From: Acidobacteriota bacterium
GTDB taxonomy: Bacteria; Acidobacteriota; Polarisedimenticolia; JBFMGF01
Direction: 5' to 3'
NCBI GenBank assembly: GCA_040752675.1
Contig: JBFMGF010000118.1
Coordinates: forward strand, 1 to 39,646
DNA length: 39,646 bases
Position 1 is the first letter of the stretch. Each line of letters opens with the position of its first letter. A model generated the notes under the pieces. The model was not told where the DNA came from. It was given only the letters and a program-made list of their open reading frames with translations, and searched no databases. Position numbers and translations under genes: made by a program. Shown here in pieces: positions 33,223 to 39,646 of the stretch.

Positions 33223-34098
33223 ATGATTTTCAGACTGTGTTTCATCAATTGCCTGCTTCTGCTCATCACGGTCTATTCTACGACCATGGCTGGTGCCATG
33301 TTCGAGGAATACGGCTATTCATTCACTTCATTCATCTTTTTGATCATGAACCCCTGGGCTCTGAAATCGGGGCTTCCCTTTTCGTTCTGGCTGATCCTGA
33401 TCCTTGGCCTCCATGAGATGGGACACTACTGGGCATGCAGCAGATACGGTGTTGCAGCGACTTTCCCCTTCTTCCTTCCGGGCCCCACCATTTTTGGGAC
33501 CTTTGGTGCCGTTATCAAGATAAGAGGAATCATCCCGCACAGGAACGCGCTGTTCGACATAGGCATGGCCGGACCGCTGGCCGGTTTTCTTGCTTCCATT
33601 CCAGCTTTAATCATCGGGCTCTCGCAGGCAACCGTCTCCGATATTCCCATTCAGGAGGGAACGGTTCTATTCGGTGATTCGATTTTAATCTCTCTTCTGG
33701 ATACCCTTTTCTTTTTGCGAGGTGGAGAAGTTGCTCTGAATGTCAATTCAATCTTTTACGCTGGCTGGGTCGGCCTGCTGGCAACAACGATGAACCTCTT
33801 TCCTGTTGGCCAGCTTGATGGCGGGCATATCTGTTATGCGATATCGAGAAGATTTCACAGGGTGATCTCGTACGTTACGATCTTTGCCATAGCCACTCTC
33901 ATCATGTACTCCCTGATCATGAGAGGGTTCTCCGTTTGGGTTCTGTGGTTTGCTATCCTGATCGTTATGCGAGCACGGCACCCTAGACTCCTCGATGAGG
34001 AGGTTCCCCTGACAGCAGGAAGACGATGGTTTTCCATCATCTCCCTTGCCATATTATTACTCTCTTTTATGCCTGACCCCATTTCCATCCAGCCCTGA
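33223..34098 (+). CDS. Second site-2 protease family (M50) membrane metalloprotease
   Basis: A 291-residue polytopic protease resembling the plant EGY/cyanobacterial class of site-2 proteases. Zinc ligands are H64-E-M-G-H68 and D199 in NLFPVGQLDGGH. 'GVAATFPFFLPGP' and 'GTFGA.I..RG..P.R.ALFDIG.AGP' (in pieces) are diagnostic for this clade and differ from the shorter protease at 21018. The substrate is unknown. The ATG at 33223 begins 3 bp after the T-tract of the preceding terminator and has no ribosome binding site. The next in-frame ATG (33286) would cut into the first membrane helix. Transcription must either read through the terminator or start almost at the codon. The last 42 bp overlap comEC tail to tail. 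Confidence 0.88.
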   Translation: MIFRLCFINCLLLLITVYSTTMAGAMFEEYGYSFTSFIFLIMNPWALKSGLPFSFWLILILGLHEMGHYWACSRYGVAATFPFFLPGPTIFGTFGAVIKIRGIIPHRNALFDIGMAGPLAGFLASIPALIIGLSQATVSDIPIQEGTVLFGDSILISLLDTLFFLRGGEVALNVNSIFYAGWVGLLATTMNLFPVGQLDGGHICYAISRRFHRVISYVTIFAIATLIMYSLIMRGFSVWVLWFAILIVMRARHPRLLDEEVPLTAGRRWFSIISLAILLLSFMPDPISIQP

Positions 34099-36528
34099 GC
34101 GCAAGGCATCGTTGAGTTCAAAAGTCATCGGATTGATATAGGAAGATGCGGAGAAGGATTTACCGTCACTGAGGACAGTCACCGCTCCATCCCGGTCCGT
34201 GCGAAAGAGAGAAGACCCCATTCTCTCTATCCTTGCAAGGACTTCTCCTGACGGATGTCCCCACTGGTTGGAGGAACCGACCGAGATGAGGCAGAGACGC
34301 GGGTTTACTTCTTTCAAGAATCTCTCGGAGGAGGAATCTCTGCTCCCATGGTGCCCAATCTTCAATATTTCGCTATTGAGCTCAATTCCTGAGTCGATGA
34401 GAAGCTTCTCCATCTCCGAAGGGGCATCTCCCATGAAAAGGAATCTGACATTTCCATCGATGATCCTGACGACGAGCGATCTTTCGTTCCCTGTCCTTTC
34501 TCCGGATTTGCTGGAAACGGGATTCATAATGTGAATCACGGCTCTTCCCATTGATAGCTTCTGGTCCTCGCTTAGTAGAGTCAACTTTGTTCCGCGTCTC
34601 CTGCAGGAATCCTCGATCACTCGAAAGAGCGTTTCTCCCGTCTCCTGCTCGGATATCATTACTTCGGAAACATGAAAATTCTCTATTAGTGCTGGGATCC
34701 CTCCTGCATGATCACTGTGCAGATGCGAGGCGATCATCCTGTCGACCTTCTTGAATCCTCTCATGAAGAGATATCGTGATACAACCATTTCTCCGGCGTC
34801 GAAAATGTTTTCCGATCTTCCTCCTCCATCGATGAGAATTGTGCCACCATCAGGAGAGACAACCAGCGATGCTTCACCCTGCCCCACATCTATAAAGGTG
34901 ACTTCGAAGAAACGGTGGATTTCGGGCGAGAAGGGATAACTCACGATGATACTGAGCGCGAAGCAGAAAAGAACGAGGAATATGATCTTCATAGGTTTAT
35001 AATTTCTTGAGAGAAGGATACCGAGAGAAGAGGAATAGTACAAAATGATGAAAAAAGGGGAAGGGGTAGGGATCCTGTGAGAAAGGAAGGGAAGATTGAC
35101 GTAAAGCGAACAGGTTGCAAGGATCGCCTTGATCAATAAATCTAAGATGAAGAGTATGGTACGCGCAAGCGCGGCACTGAAGAGCGAAGAGACTTCCATG
35201 GCCAGTCCGAGCGGCACGATGAGAGCCGAAAGAGGAACAGCCACGATATTCGTGAATAAGGAGAGGAGAGTGACGGTATTGAAGTGATAGGCAATGATTG
35301 GAATGACGCCTATTTGAGCCGATGCCGTTGCCGCAATGATAGTGGAAAGGCATCCTGACCATTTCGTGTAACGCTCCACCTGGGAATGGAACTTTATCAG
35401 CGATGCCGTCGCAGCAAACGTGAGTTGAAAGCCAGGGTCATAGAGGAGACCTGGATTGAAGATGAGCATTCCGAAAGCGGCAAGGGAAATGCAGCTCATG
35501 ATGTTGATTTTTCTGTACAAACTTCTTGCTATAAGGTATGTGACAGACATGATGACGGCTCGCAGTGCAGAACTTCTTCCACCGCAGAGAATCAAATAGG
35601 AAAGAAGTGTCAGACAAGTCAGAAGGCATGCTGCACGATCCTGGATTCTCAGGATCGTAAAGAGCTTGAAGAGAGCCAATGCAATTATCCCTATGTGAAG
35701 CCCAGAGATGGCCACGATGTGATATACGCCTCCCATTCTCAAGGTCTTTTCCGTCGAGATATGCATCCCTTCCCGGCTCCCAAGAGTCATGGCCAGGATG
35801 ATACTCGTCGCATCGAAATTCTCAGCATCTTGAGCGTTCATCTCCCAGAGACTCAAGATCAGTCTCTGGCGGAATTCCGAGATCTTTCCAATGGGATGGA
35901 TTCCATGACTCTTTTCGATCTTTATGAGAGCATGATTTTTTACAGAACCGGTAAGATTGATCCCCTGCCTGTCAAGATATGATCTATAATCGAAAGCTCC
36001 AGGATTTCCAAAGTTTCTTGGCACTCTGATTCGTGCATAGGCGGAGATTATGTCGCCCGCTCTGAAGATCGTTCGTTCCTTGCCAGAATCATGCGGGATG
36101 AAGAGCCTGATTCTTCCCCGCGCCTCTCTTGCCCGGTTCCGGAAGGCAAGCTTCTTCAGATCGACGGTGAGAAACGTTCCCTTCCGCGATGGTTCGATGC
36201 CAGCAGTGATTCTTCCTGAGATTTCCATGTCGGCATTTTGAAATTGTTCGGGTTGTCTCTGGATAAGGTTCCTCAAATGATTCTCTGGAAGAGCGTAATA
36301 TCTAAGAGAGGAGGCGAATGAACCAAGCAGGAGGAAGGAAAGAAGGATGAAGATGATCGAATAGCCGGGTCGGGACCATGCGAAGCATAGAGATGAGGCG
36401 GTTATGGATAGAAAGAGCAGAGGAATGATGACGATAGGGGGAGGATGAGAAATATCACAGCAGAGAATTCCCGCTATGAAGGGGAAGACGCAAAGGAGCG
36501 CAGGATATTTTATGATACGATGGATCAA
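34057..36528 (-). CDS. comEC: ComEC/Rec2-family DNA-uptake channel
   Basis: An 823-residue polytopic protein for transport of single-stranded DNA across the inner membrane during natural transformation. It has all three usual parts: an N-terminal membrane pair plus OB-like DUF4131 region (about 1-200), the competence membrane domain (about 225-520, with 'GVYHIVAISGLHIGI' near its start), and a C-terminal metallo-beta-lactamase-like domain from about 541 (FIDVGQGEASL) with HLHSDHAGG near 603. No other competence genes lie here. The start is a TTG at 36528; a stop codon 12 nt upstream rules out an earlier one. It lies 30 bp after the unknown coaX-linked gene and overlaps the convergent protease gene by 42 bp. 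Confidence 0.93.
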   Translation of the reverse strand: MIHRIIKYPALLCVFPFIAGILCCDISHPPPIVIIPLLFLSITASSLCFAWSRPGYSIIFILLSFLLLGSFASSLRYYALPENHLRNLIQRQPEQFQNADMEISGRITAGIEPSRKGTFLTVDLKKLAFRNRAREARGRIRLFIPHDSGKERTIFRAGDIISAYARIRVPRNFGNPGAFDYRSYLDRQGINLTGSVKNHALIKIEKSHGIHPIGKISEFRQRLILSLWEMNAQDAENFDATSIILAMTLGSREGMHISTEKTLRMGGVYHIVAISGLHIGIIALALFKLFTILRIQDRAACLLTCLTLLSYLILCGGRSSALRAVIMSVTYLIARSLYRKINIMSCISLAAFGMLIFNPGLLYDPGFQLTFAATASLIKFHSQVERYTKWSGCLSTIIAATASAQIGVIPIIAYHFNTVTLLSLFTNIVAVPLSALIVPLGLAMEVSSLFSAALARTILFILDLLIKAILATCSLYVNLPFLSHRIPTPSPFFIILYYSSSLGILLSRNYKPMKIIFLVLFCFALSIIVSYPFSPEIHRFFEVTFIDVGQGEASLVVSPDGGTILIDGGGRSENIFDAGEMVVSRYLFMRGFKKVDRMIASHLHSDHAGGIPALIENFHVSEVMISEQETGETLFRVIEDSCRRRGTKLTLLSEDQKLSMGRAVIHIMNPVSSKSGERTGNERSLVVRIIDGNVRFLFMGDAPSEMEKLLIDSGIELNSEILKIGHHGSRDSSSERFLKEVNPRLCLISVGSSNQWGHPSGEVLARIERMGSSLFRTDRDGAVTVLSDGKSFSASSYINPMTFELNDALRSGLDGNGVRHKRE

Positions 36529-36558
36529 TGAACGTTCTCAATGATCCCCCCGGCTGGC

Positions 36559-37263
36559 TTAATGAAAAAAAAGAGATATCCTTGGAATGCCAAATTTTTT
36601 TCTAAGCTTTCTAATGACGTATCTTCTCTTTATATCCTCGAAGCTATCCGGACTCATGAACTTAGACATTCGTGAGAACTCAGTCTCGGCTTCCCTTCCG
36701 GCGCGATCCATTTCTGCAGTGTTGCAACATTTAAGAAGTGCATCGCCGACTTCATCATCCCATAATGAGAACCTCTCCTCGAGGGATTCTAACTCATTCT
36801 CCCTCCATGCGGTGGAAGATAGGATTCGGCTTATCTCTTCTGCAACTTTCTTCAAGGATCGTGAGAGCTCTTCCATCCCCTCGAGTCTCTCGGAGAGACC
36901 GGTAAGGGAACGTTGAAGAGAGATCAGAAACTCCTGCGTCCTCTCATGATCGATCTCCTCCCCCTTTTTTTCTCCTTTACCTATCCGGGACTCTCGAAAG
37001 GATTCCCAGCAATCTTCAATGATATGCTTGAAGTAAGAGAGAGTGCTAATTGGGCGCCTGCGTGCTTTGCGTGAGCCTGCCTTCTCAAAACCAATCTCGA
37101 GAGCTTCTATCACGACGATGGATGGAATCCCTCTCTTCTTCCATTCCGACATCAGAGCCCAATCCTTCGGCGATATGAGGAGGGGAGTTCCTCTCAGCTG
37201 ATTGAATCTCCTTTCGATTTTTCCAAAGTAGTCCTCTTCTTCATGATTTTCTGTTTTTCTCAT
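36559..37263 (-). CDS. Conserved-looking protein of unknown function in the coaX-comEC interval
   Basis: A 234-residue soluble, highly charged protein. The N-terminal about 80 residues include FNQLRGTPLLISPKDWALMS and a following W-K-R-G-I-P motif. I recall similar 'RG.P..LS..DW.L...W...GIP' proteins from Acidobacteria-type genomes. They look like a small DNA-binding or replication-initiator-like fold, but I cannot name a family. The rest (about 110-200) is a probable coiled coil rich in L, E and R. It overlaps the end of coaX by 23 nt, with AGGA 7 nt before the ATG, and precedes comEC by 30 nt. Confidence 0.75.
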   Translation of the reverse strand: MRKTENHEEEDYFGKIERRFNQLRGTPLLISPKDWALMSEWKKRGIPSIVVIEALEIGFEKAGSRKARRRPISTLSYFKHIIEDCWESFRESRIGKGEKKGEEIDHERTQEFLISLQRSLTGLSERLEGMEELSRSLKKVAEEISRILSSTAWRENELESLEERFSLWDDEVGDALLKCCNTAEMDRAGREAETEFSRMSKFMSPDSFEDIKRRYVIRKLRKKFGIPRISLFFH

Positions 37264-38011
37264 AGATGATCCTGAGCCCCAGAAGAGTCAGATGAGGGTT
37301 AAAATCGTCAATACATTTTATATCACGGGAGAAAGTGCCGGAGAGCCCTCCAGTGGCGATGACACGGGCCTGCGTTCCAAGTTCCTCCCGTATCTCTTTC
37401 ACGATTCCCTCAACGAGTACGATGTACCCGTGATAGATACCGGACTGTATGCTGTGTACAGTATTTTTTCCGATCACCTTAGGGGGTTTCTTGATACTGG
37501 TTCTCGGAAGCCTTGCCGTCCTTTCAAAGAGAGCTTCTGCCGCGATCTGAGGCCCAGCAGCAATAACTCCCCCCAGATACTCCCCTTTTTCATTGATGAC
37601 ATCGAAGGTTGTGGCTGTCCCAAAATCGATTACGATTGCCGGCCCGCCATAAAGCGTGAAGGCTGCGACGGAATTCGTTATTCGGTCTGCTCCGACATCG
37701 TGGGGATTTTCATACAGGATTGGCATGCCTGTTTTCACTCCAGGTTCCACAAAAAGAGGTTCGATCTGGAAGTAGATCTTTGACATCTCTTCGAGGGTTG
37801 CATTTAGCGTCGGCACAACCGACGAGATCGCGATGGCGTCCACGCGGCTCGCATCGATCCCTGCAAGAGAGATAAGATTTCTTGTAAGGATGCCGTACTC
37901 ATCGATGGTTCTATCCTTTACGGTTGACAGTCGCCAGTCCGATATCAGTTCCTCCCCAGAGAATATACCCAGAACGGTGTTTGTGTTTCCAACGTCGATG
38001 ACTAAAAGCAT
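37241..38011 (-). CDS. coaX: Type III pantothenate kinase
   Basis: A 256-residue CoaX that phosphorylates pantothenate in the first step of coenzyme A synthesis. It belongs to the acetate/sugar kinase fold: phosphate-binding DVGNTNTVLGIF (6-17), DRITN and IDFGTATTFDV (about 125-137), and ATGGLSG near the C-terminus. Overlaps of 10 nt with birA and 23 nt with the downstream gene show a compact operon. The birA-coaX pairing is common in bacteria. Confidence 0.96.
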   Translation of the reverse strand: MLLVIDVGNTNTVLGIFSGEELISDWRLSTVKDRTIDEYGILTRNLISLAGIDASRVDAIAISSVVPTLNATLEEMSKIYFQIEPLFVEPGVKTGMPILYENPHDVGADRITNSVAAFTLYGGPAIVIDFGTATTFDVINEKGEYLGGVIAAGPQIAAEALFERTARLPRTSIKKPPKVIGKNTVHSIQSGIYHGYIVLVEGIVKEIREELGTQARVIATGGLSGTFSRDIKCIDDFNPHLTLLGLRIIYEKNRKS

Positions 38012-38838
38012 TTTGTATCTCCTGGAATGATAGATAGGTCGCCGAGGGCAAGCGTGACTCTTTCCCCCGATTCCATCTCGATCATGAGTTCTCCGATATT
38101 CGTCACACCCCGCGTGATTCCTCGGTACGTTAGGCTGCCATTCTTCACCGTGACCATGCAGCCGTTATGGCACGGGCAGAGTTCCTTCCATTGCGCGATG
38201 AGAGGGGAGAAATCTTTCTGGAGAGCCATGGGATAAAATGTGCTGAGATGCGAGAGAAGCTTAATGACAAGCTGCTCTCGAGATACAGCCAGTGTACTCT
38301 CCATGAGAAGCGATGTGGACAGCGATGCGATCTCTGTGGGGAAATCTGTGTCCAGGTGATTGACATTGATTCCGATCCCGAGGACGGCAAACTTGACGAA
38401 GTTCTCCACTAGTTTGATCTCCGCAAGAATTCCCCCTACTTTTTTCGTGCCGAGCATAATGTCGTTTGGCCATTTGATCTCGGCCTTCAGCCTAGCTACA
38501 TCCTCAATCGCTTTAACGATGCCGACCGAAGCCATCATGGTAAACCTCGGCGAAGAGAGCGCCTCAACCTCCGGTCTCAGGATGATGGATAGATAGATTC
38601 CCTTGAAGCGTGCCGATGACCATTTCCTGTCCTGTCTTCCCTTGCCTGCTGTCTGCTCATCGGCAATGACGATTGTTCCTTCTTCCTCGCCACCTTCAGC
38701 AAGATGATAGGCGATATCGTTGGTCGAGCCAACCTTGTCGTAATACTTAATGCGCCTTCCGATGGGAAGGTGATGGACTCCTTCAAGAATTTCAATAATA
38801 TCGAGCGGTTTGTCTAATTCCCGGAACATGGGATGCAC
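38002..38838 (-). CDS. birA: Biotin-protein ligase (group I, no DNA-binding domain)
   Basis: A 278-residue ligase that activates biotin to biotinyl-AMP and attaches it to carboxyl-carrier proteins. It shows the substrate motif STNDIA, the GKGRQDRKW nucleotide loop, KWPNDIM.G.KKVGGIL and a C-terminal SH3-like cap. It lacks the N-terminal helix-turn-helix of E. coli BirA, so it should not repress biotin genes. An ATG at 38829 (MFRELD) is an alternative start. It overlaps nadC by 25 nt and coaX by 10 nt. Confidence 0.95.
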   Translation of the reverse strand: MHPMFRELDKPLDIIEILEGVHHLPIGRRIKYYDKVGSTNDIAYHLAEGGEEEGTIVIADEQTAGKGRQDRKWSSARFKGIYLSIILRPEVEALSSPRFTMMASVGIVKAIEDVARLKAEIKWPNDIMLGTKKVGGILAEIKLVENFVKFAVLGIGINVNHLDTDFPTEIASLSTSLLMESTLAVSREQLVIKLLSHLSTFYPMALQKDFSPLIAQWKELCPCHNGCMVTVKNGSLTYRGITRGVTNIGELMIEMESGERVTLALGDLSIIPGDTKCF

Positions 38839-39646
38839 TCTATCCTGAACGAGATGTCCATGCTTCTCACCGAATGCGTGAGACAGCCGATGGAGATGAA
38901 GTCTACGCCTGTTGCCGCAACCCTGCGCACGTTGCTAAGCGTGATATTGCCCGAGGCTTCCAGACAGGCTCTTCCCGCTGCTCTCCGAACTGCTTTGCGG
39001 AGGGCTCCGGTGTCCATATTATCAAGGAGGATGTTCATAGCTCCGCACCGGAGAGCTTGCTTCAATTCTTTCAGATCCCGTACCTCGATCTCTATCTCAT
39101 CCGCAGCGTATCCGGAACGGCGGGCCCTCTCGAACGCCTGTCTTATGCCGCCGACAATGTCGATATGGTTGTTCTTTATCAGGATCCTGTCATAGAGTCC
39201 CATGCGGTGGTTGCTTCCTCCCCCCACGCGGACGGCATACTTCTCGATTTCGCGCAGCCCAGGTGTTGTCTTTCTAGTATCGAGTATCCGGCATCCCGTT
39301 CCCGCGATCCTATCGTTAAACTGTCTGGTCAAAGTCGCGATGCCACAGAGCCTCTGAAGAATATTGAGCATGACCCTCTCCGCTTTCAGAAGAGTGGAGA
39401 TCCTCCCCTTCACCGTCGCCAGCAGCTCTCCTTTCCTAACCGAATCGCCGTCAAGATGGAACGGCTTGAATGATACCTCTTCCTCGAGGATCTGAAACGC
39501 CCTTCGCGCCACCTGTAGCCCGGCTGCTATCATCTCTTCGTTTGCGATGATATGTCCGCGAGCTATGACATCCTTTTCGATAATGGCCCTTGTCGTGATA
39601 TCTCCCTTCCCGATATCCTCTCTGAGCGCCATCTTCAGAATGGCAT
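38814..39646 (-). CDS. nadC: Nicotinate-nucleotide pyrophosphorylase (carboxylating), 5' end outside window
   Basis: Quinolinate phosphoribosyltransferase, which turns quinolinate and PRPP into nicotinate mononucleotide for NAD synthesis. Visible motifs are EDIGKGDITT, ILDTRKTTPGLR, KYAVRVGGGSNHR, ILIKNNHI and ISIGCLTHS. An internal ATG at 39632 could start the protein, but the frame stays open to the window edge (codons for A-I-L-K before it). Family members usually have about 10-20 residues before EDxGxGDIT, so the true start is most likely upstream of the window. It leads a cofactor operon with birA and coaX, overlapping birA by 25 nt. Confidence 0.95.
   Translation of the reverse strand, partial: AILKMALREDIGKGDITTRAIIEKDVIARGHIIANEEMIAAGLQVARRAFQILEEEVSFKPFHLDGDSVRKGELLATVKGRISTLLKAERVMLNILQRLCGIATLTRQFNDRIAGTGCRILDTRKTTPGLREIEKYAVRVGGGSNHRMGLYDRILIKNNHIDIVGGIRQAFERARRSGYAADEIEIEVRDLKELKQALRCGAMNILLDNMDTGALRKAVRRAAGRACLEASGNITLSNVRRVAATGVDFISIGCLTHSVRSMDISFRIECIPCSGN

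Noticed and set aside
35386-35982. 198-codon open frame on the plus strand inside comEC.
   Set aside because: It is antisense to an intact, well-conserved gene, has no recognisable domain and a composition expected of a shadow frame.
38874-39473. 199-codon open frame opposite nadC.
   Set aside because: nadC has all its family motifs on the minus strand; the plus-strand frame has none.

Overview
The window reads as a chromosomal segment of a Gram-negative, didermic bacterium. The LPS-export permease, the S1/IHF/ScpAB/MiaB housekeeping block, the MglA-type GTPase, the AmmeMemoRadiSam genes and the gene order (nadC-birA-coaX-unknown-comEC; trpS-scpA-scpB-rluB-rpsA) suggest an Acidobacteriota or Aminicenantes-like lineage. 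That placement is an inference from gene content only. I saw no rRNA, tRNA or CRISPR array.

Left edge (1-5550): the last codons of an ISL3-like transposase enter from outside the window. Then come two tandem paralogous genes for large secreted proteins (IPT/TIG domain, parallel beta-helix, second IPT/TIG, two FnIII-like domains). The two genes have clearly diverged, yet share one 157-bp and one 672-bp patch of near-complete or complete DNA identity, which is the signature of gene conversion. Next is a 985-residue membrane-anchored protein (5771-8728) joining an SPFH-like region, an alkaline-phosphatase-superfamily hydrolase with an intact metal site, and eleven TPRs.

Minus-strand block (8823-22679): an LptF-LptG fusion permease, parA-parB, a DUF151 bifunctional-nuclease-type protein, miaB, a HIT protein, an IHF/HU protein, rpsA, rluB, scpB, scpA, trpS, a site-2 protease and two uncharacterised genes. 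Many junctions overlap by 1-14 nt. Good sigma70-type promoters precede rpsA, the DUF151 gene and parA, so the block is punctuated and not one transcript.

Plus-strand cassette (22807-26515): three translationally coupled genes, namely a secreted Memo-AMMECR1 fusion, a Tat-signal DUF362 protein and a Tat-signal radical SAM enzyme of the AmmeMemoRadiSam type. All three carry export signals. This is the most interesting and least understood system in the window.

Minus-strand block (26534-32736): der, an MglA-like GTPase with a long C-terminal extension, a previously easy-to-miss 43-residue single-pass membrane protein, a secreted HEAT-repeat protein, and a membrane-embedded spermidine-synthase-like protein. 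Divergent from der lies a monocistronic HU-type gene with a full-consensus promoter and a strong terminator. The terminator's T-tract runs almost into the start codon of a second site-2 protease gene.

Right end (34057-39646, minus): a tightly overlapped cofactor operon of nadC (5' end outside the window), birA, coaX, an unknown coiled-coil-like gene and comEC, converging on the second site-2 protease gene with a 42-bp tail-to-tail overlap.
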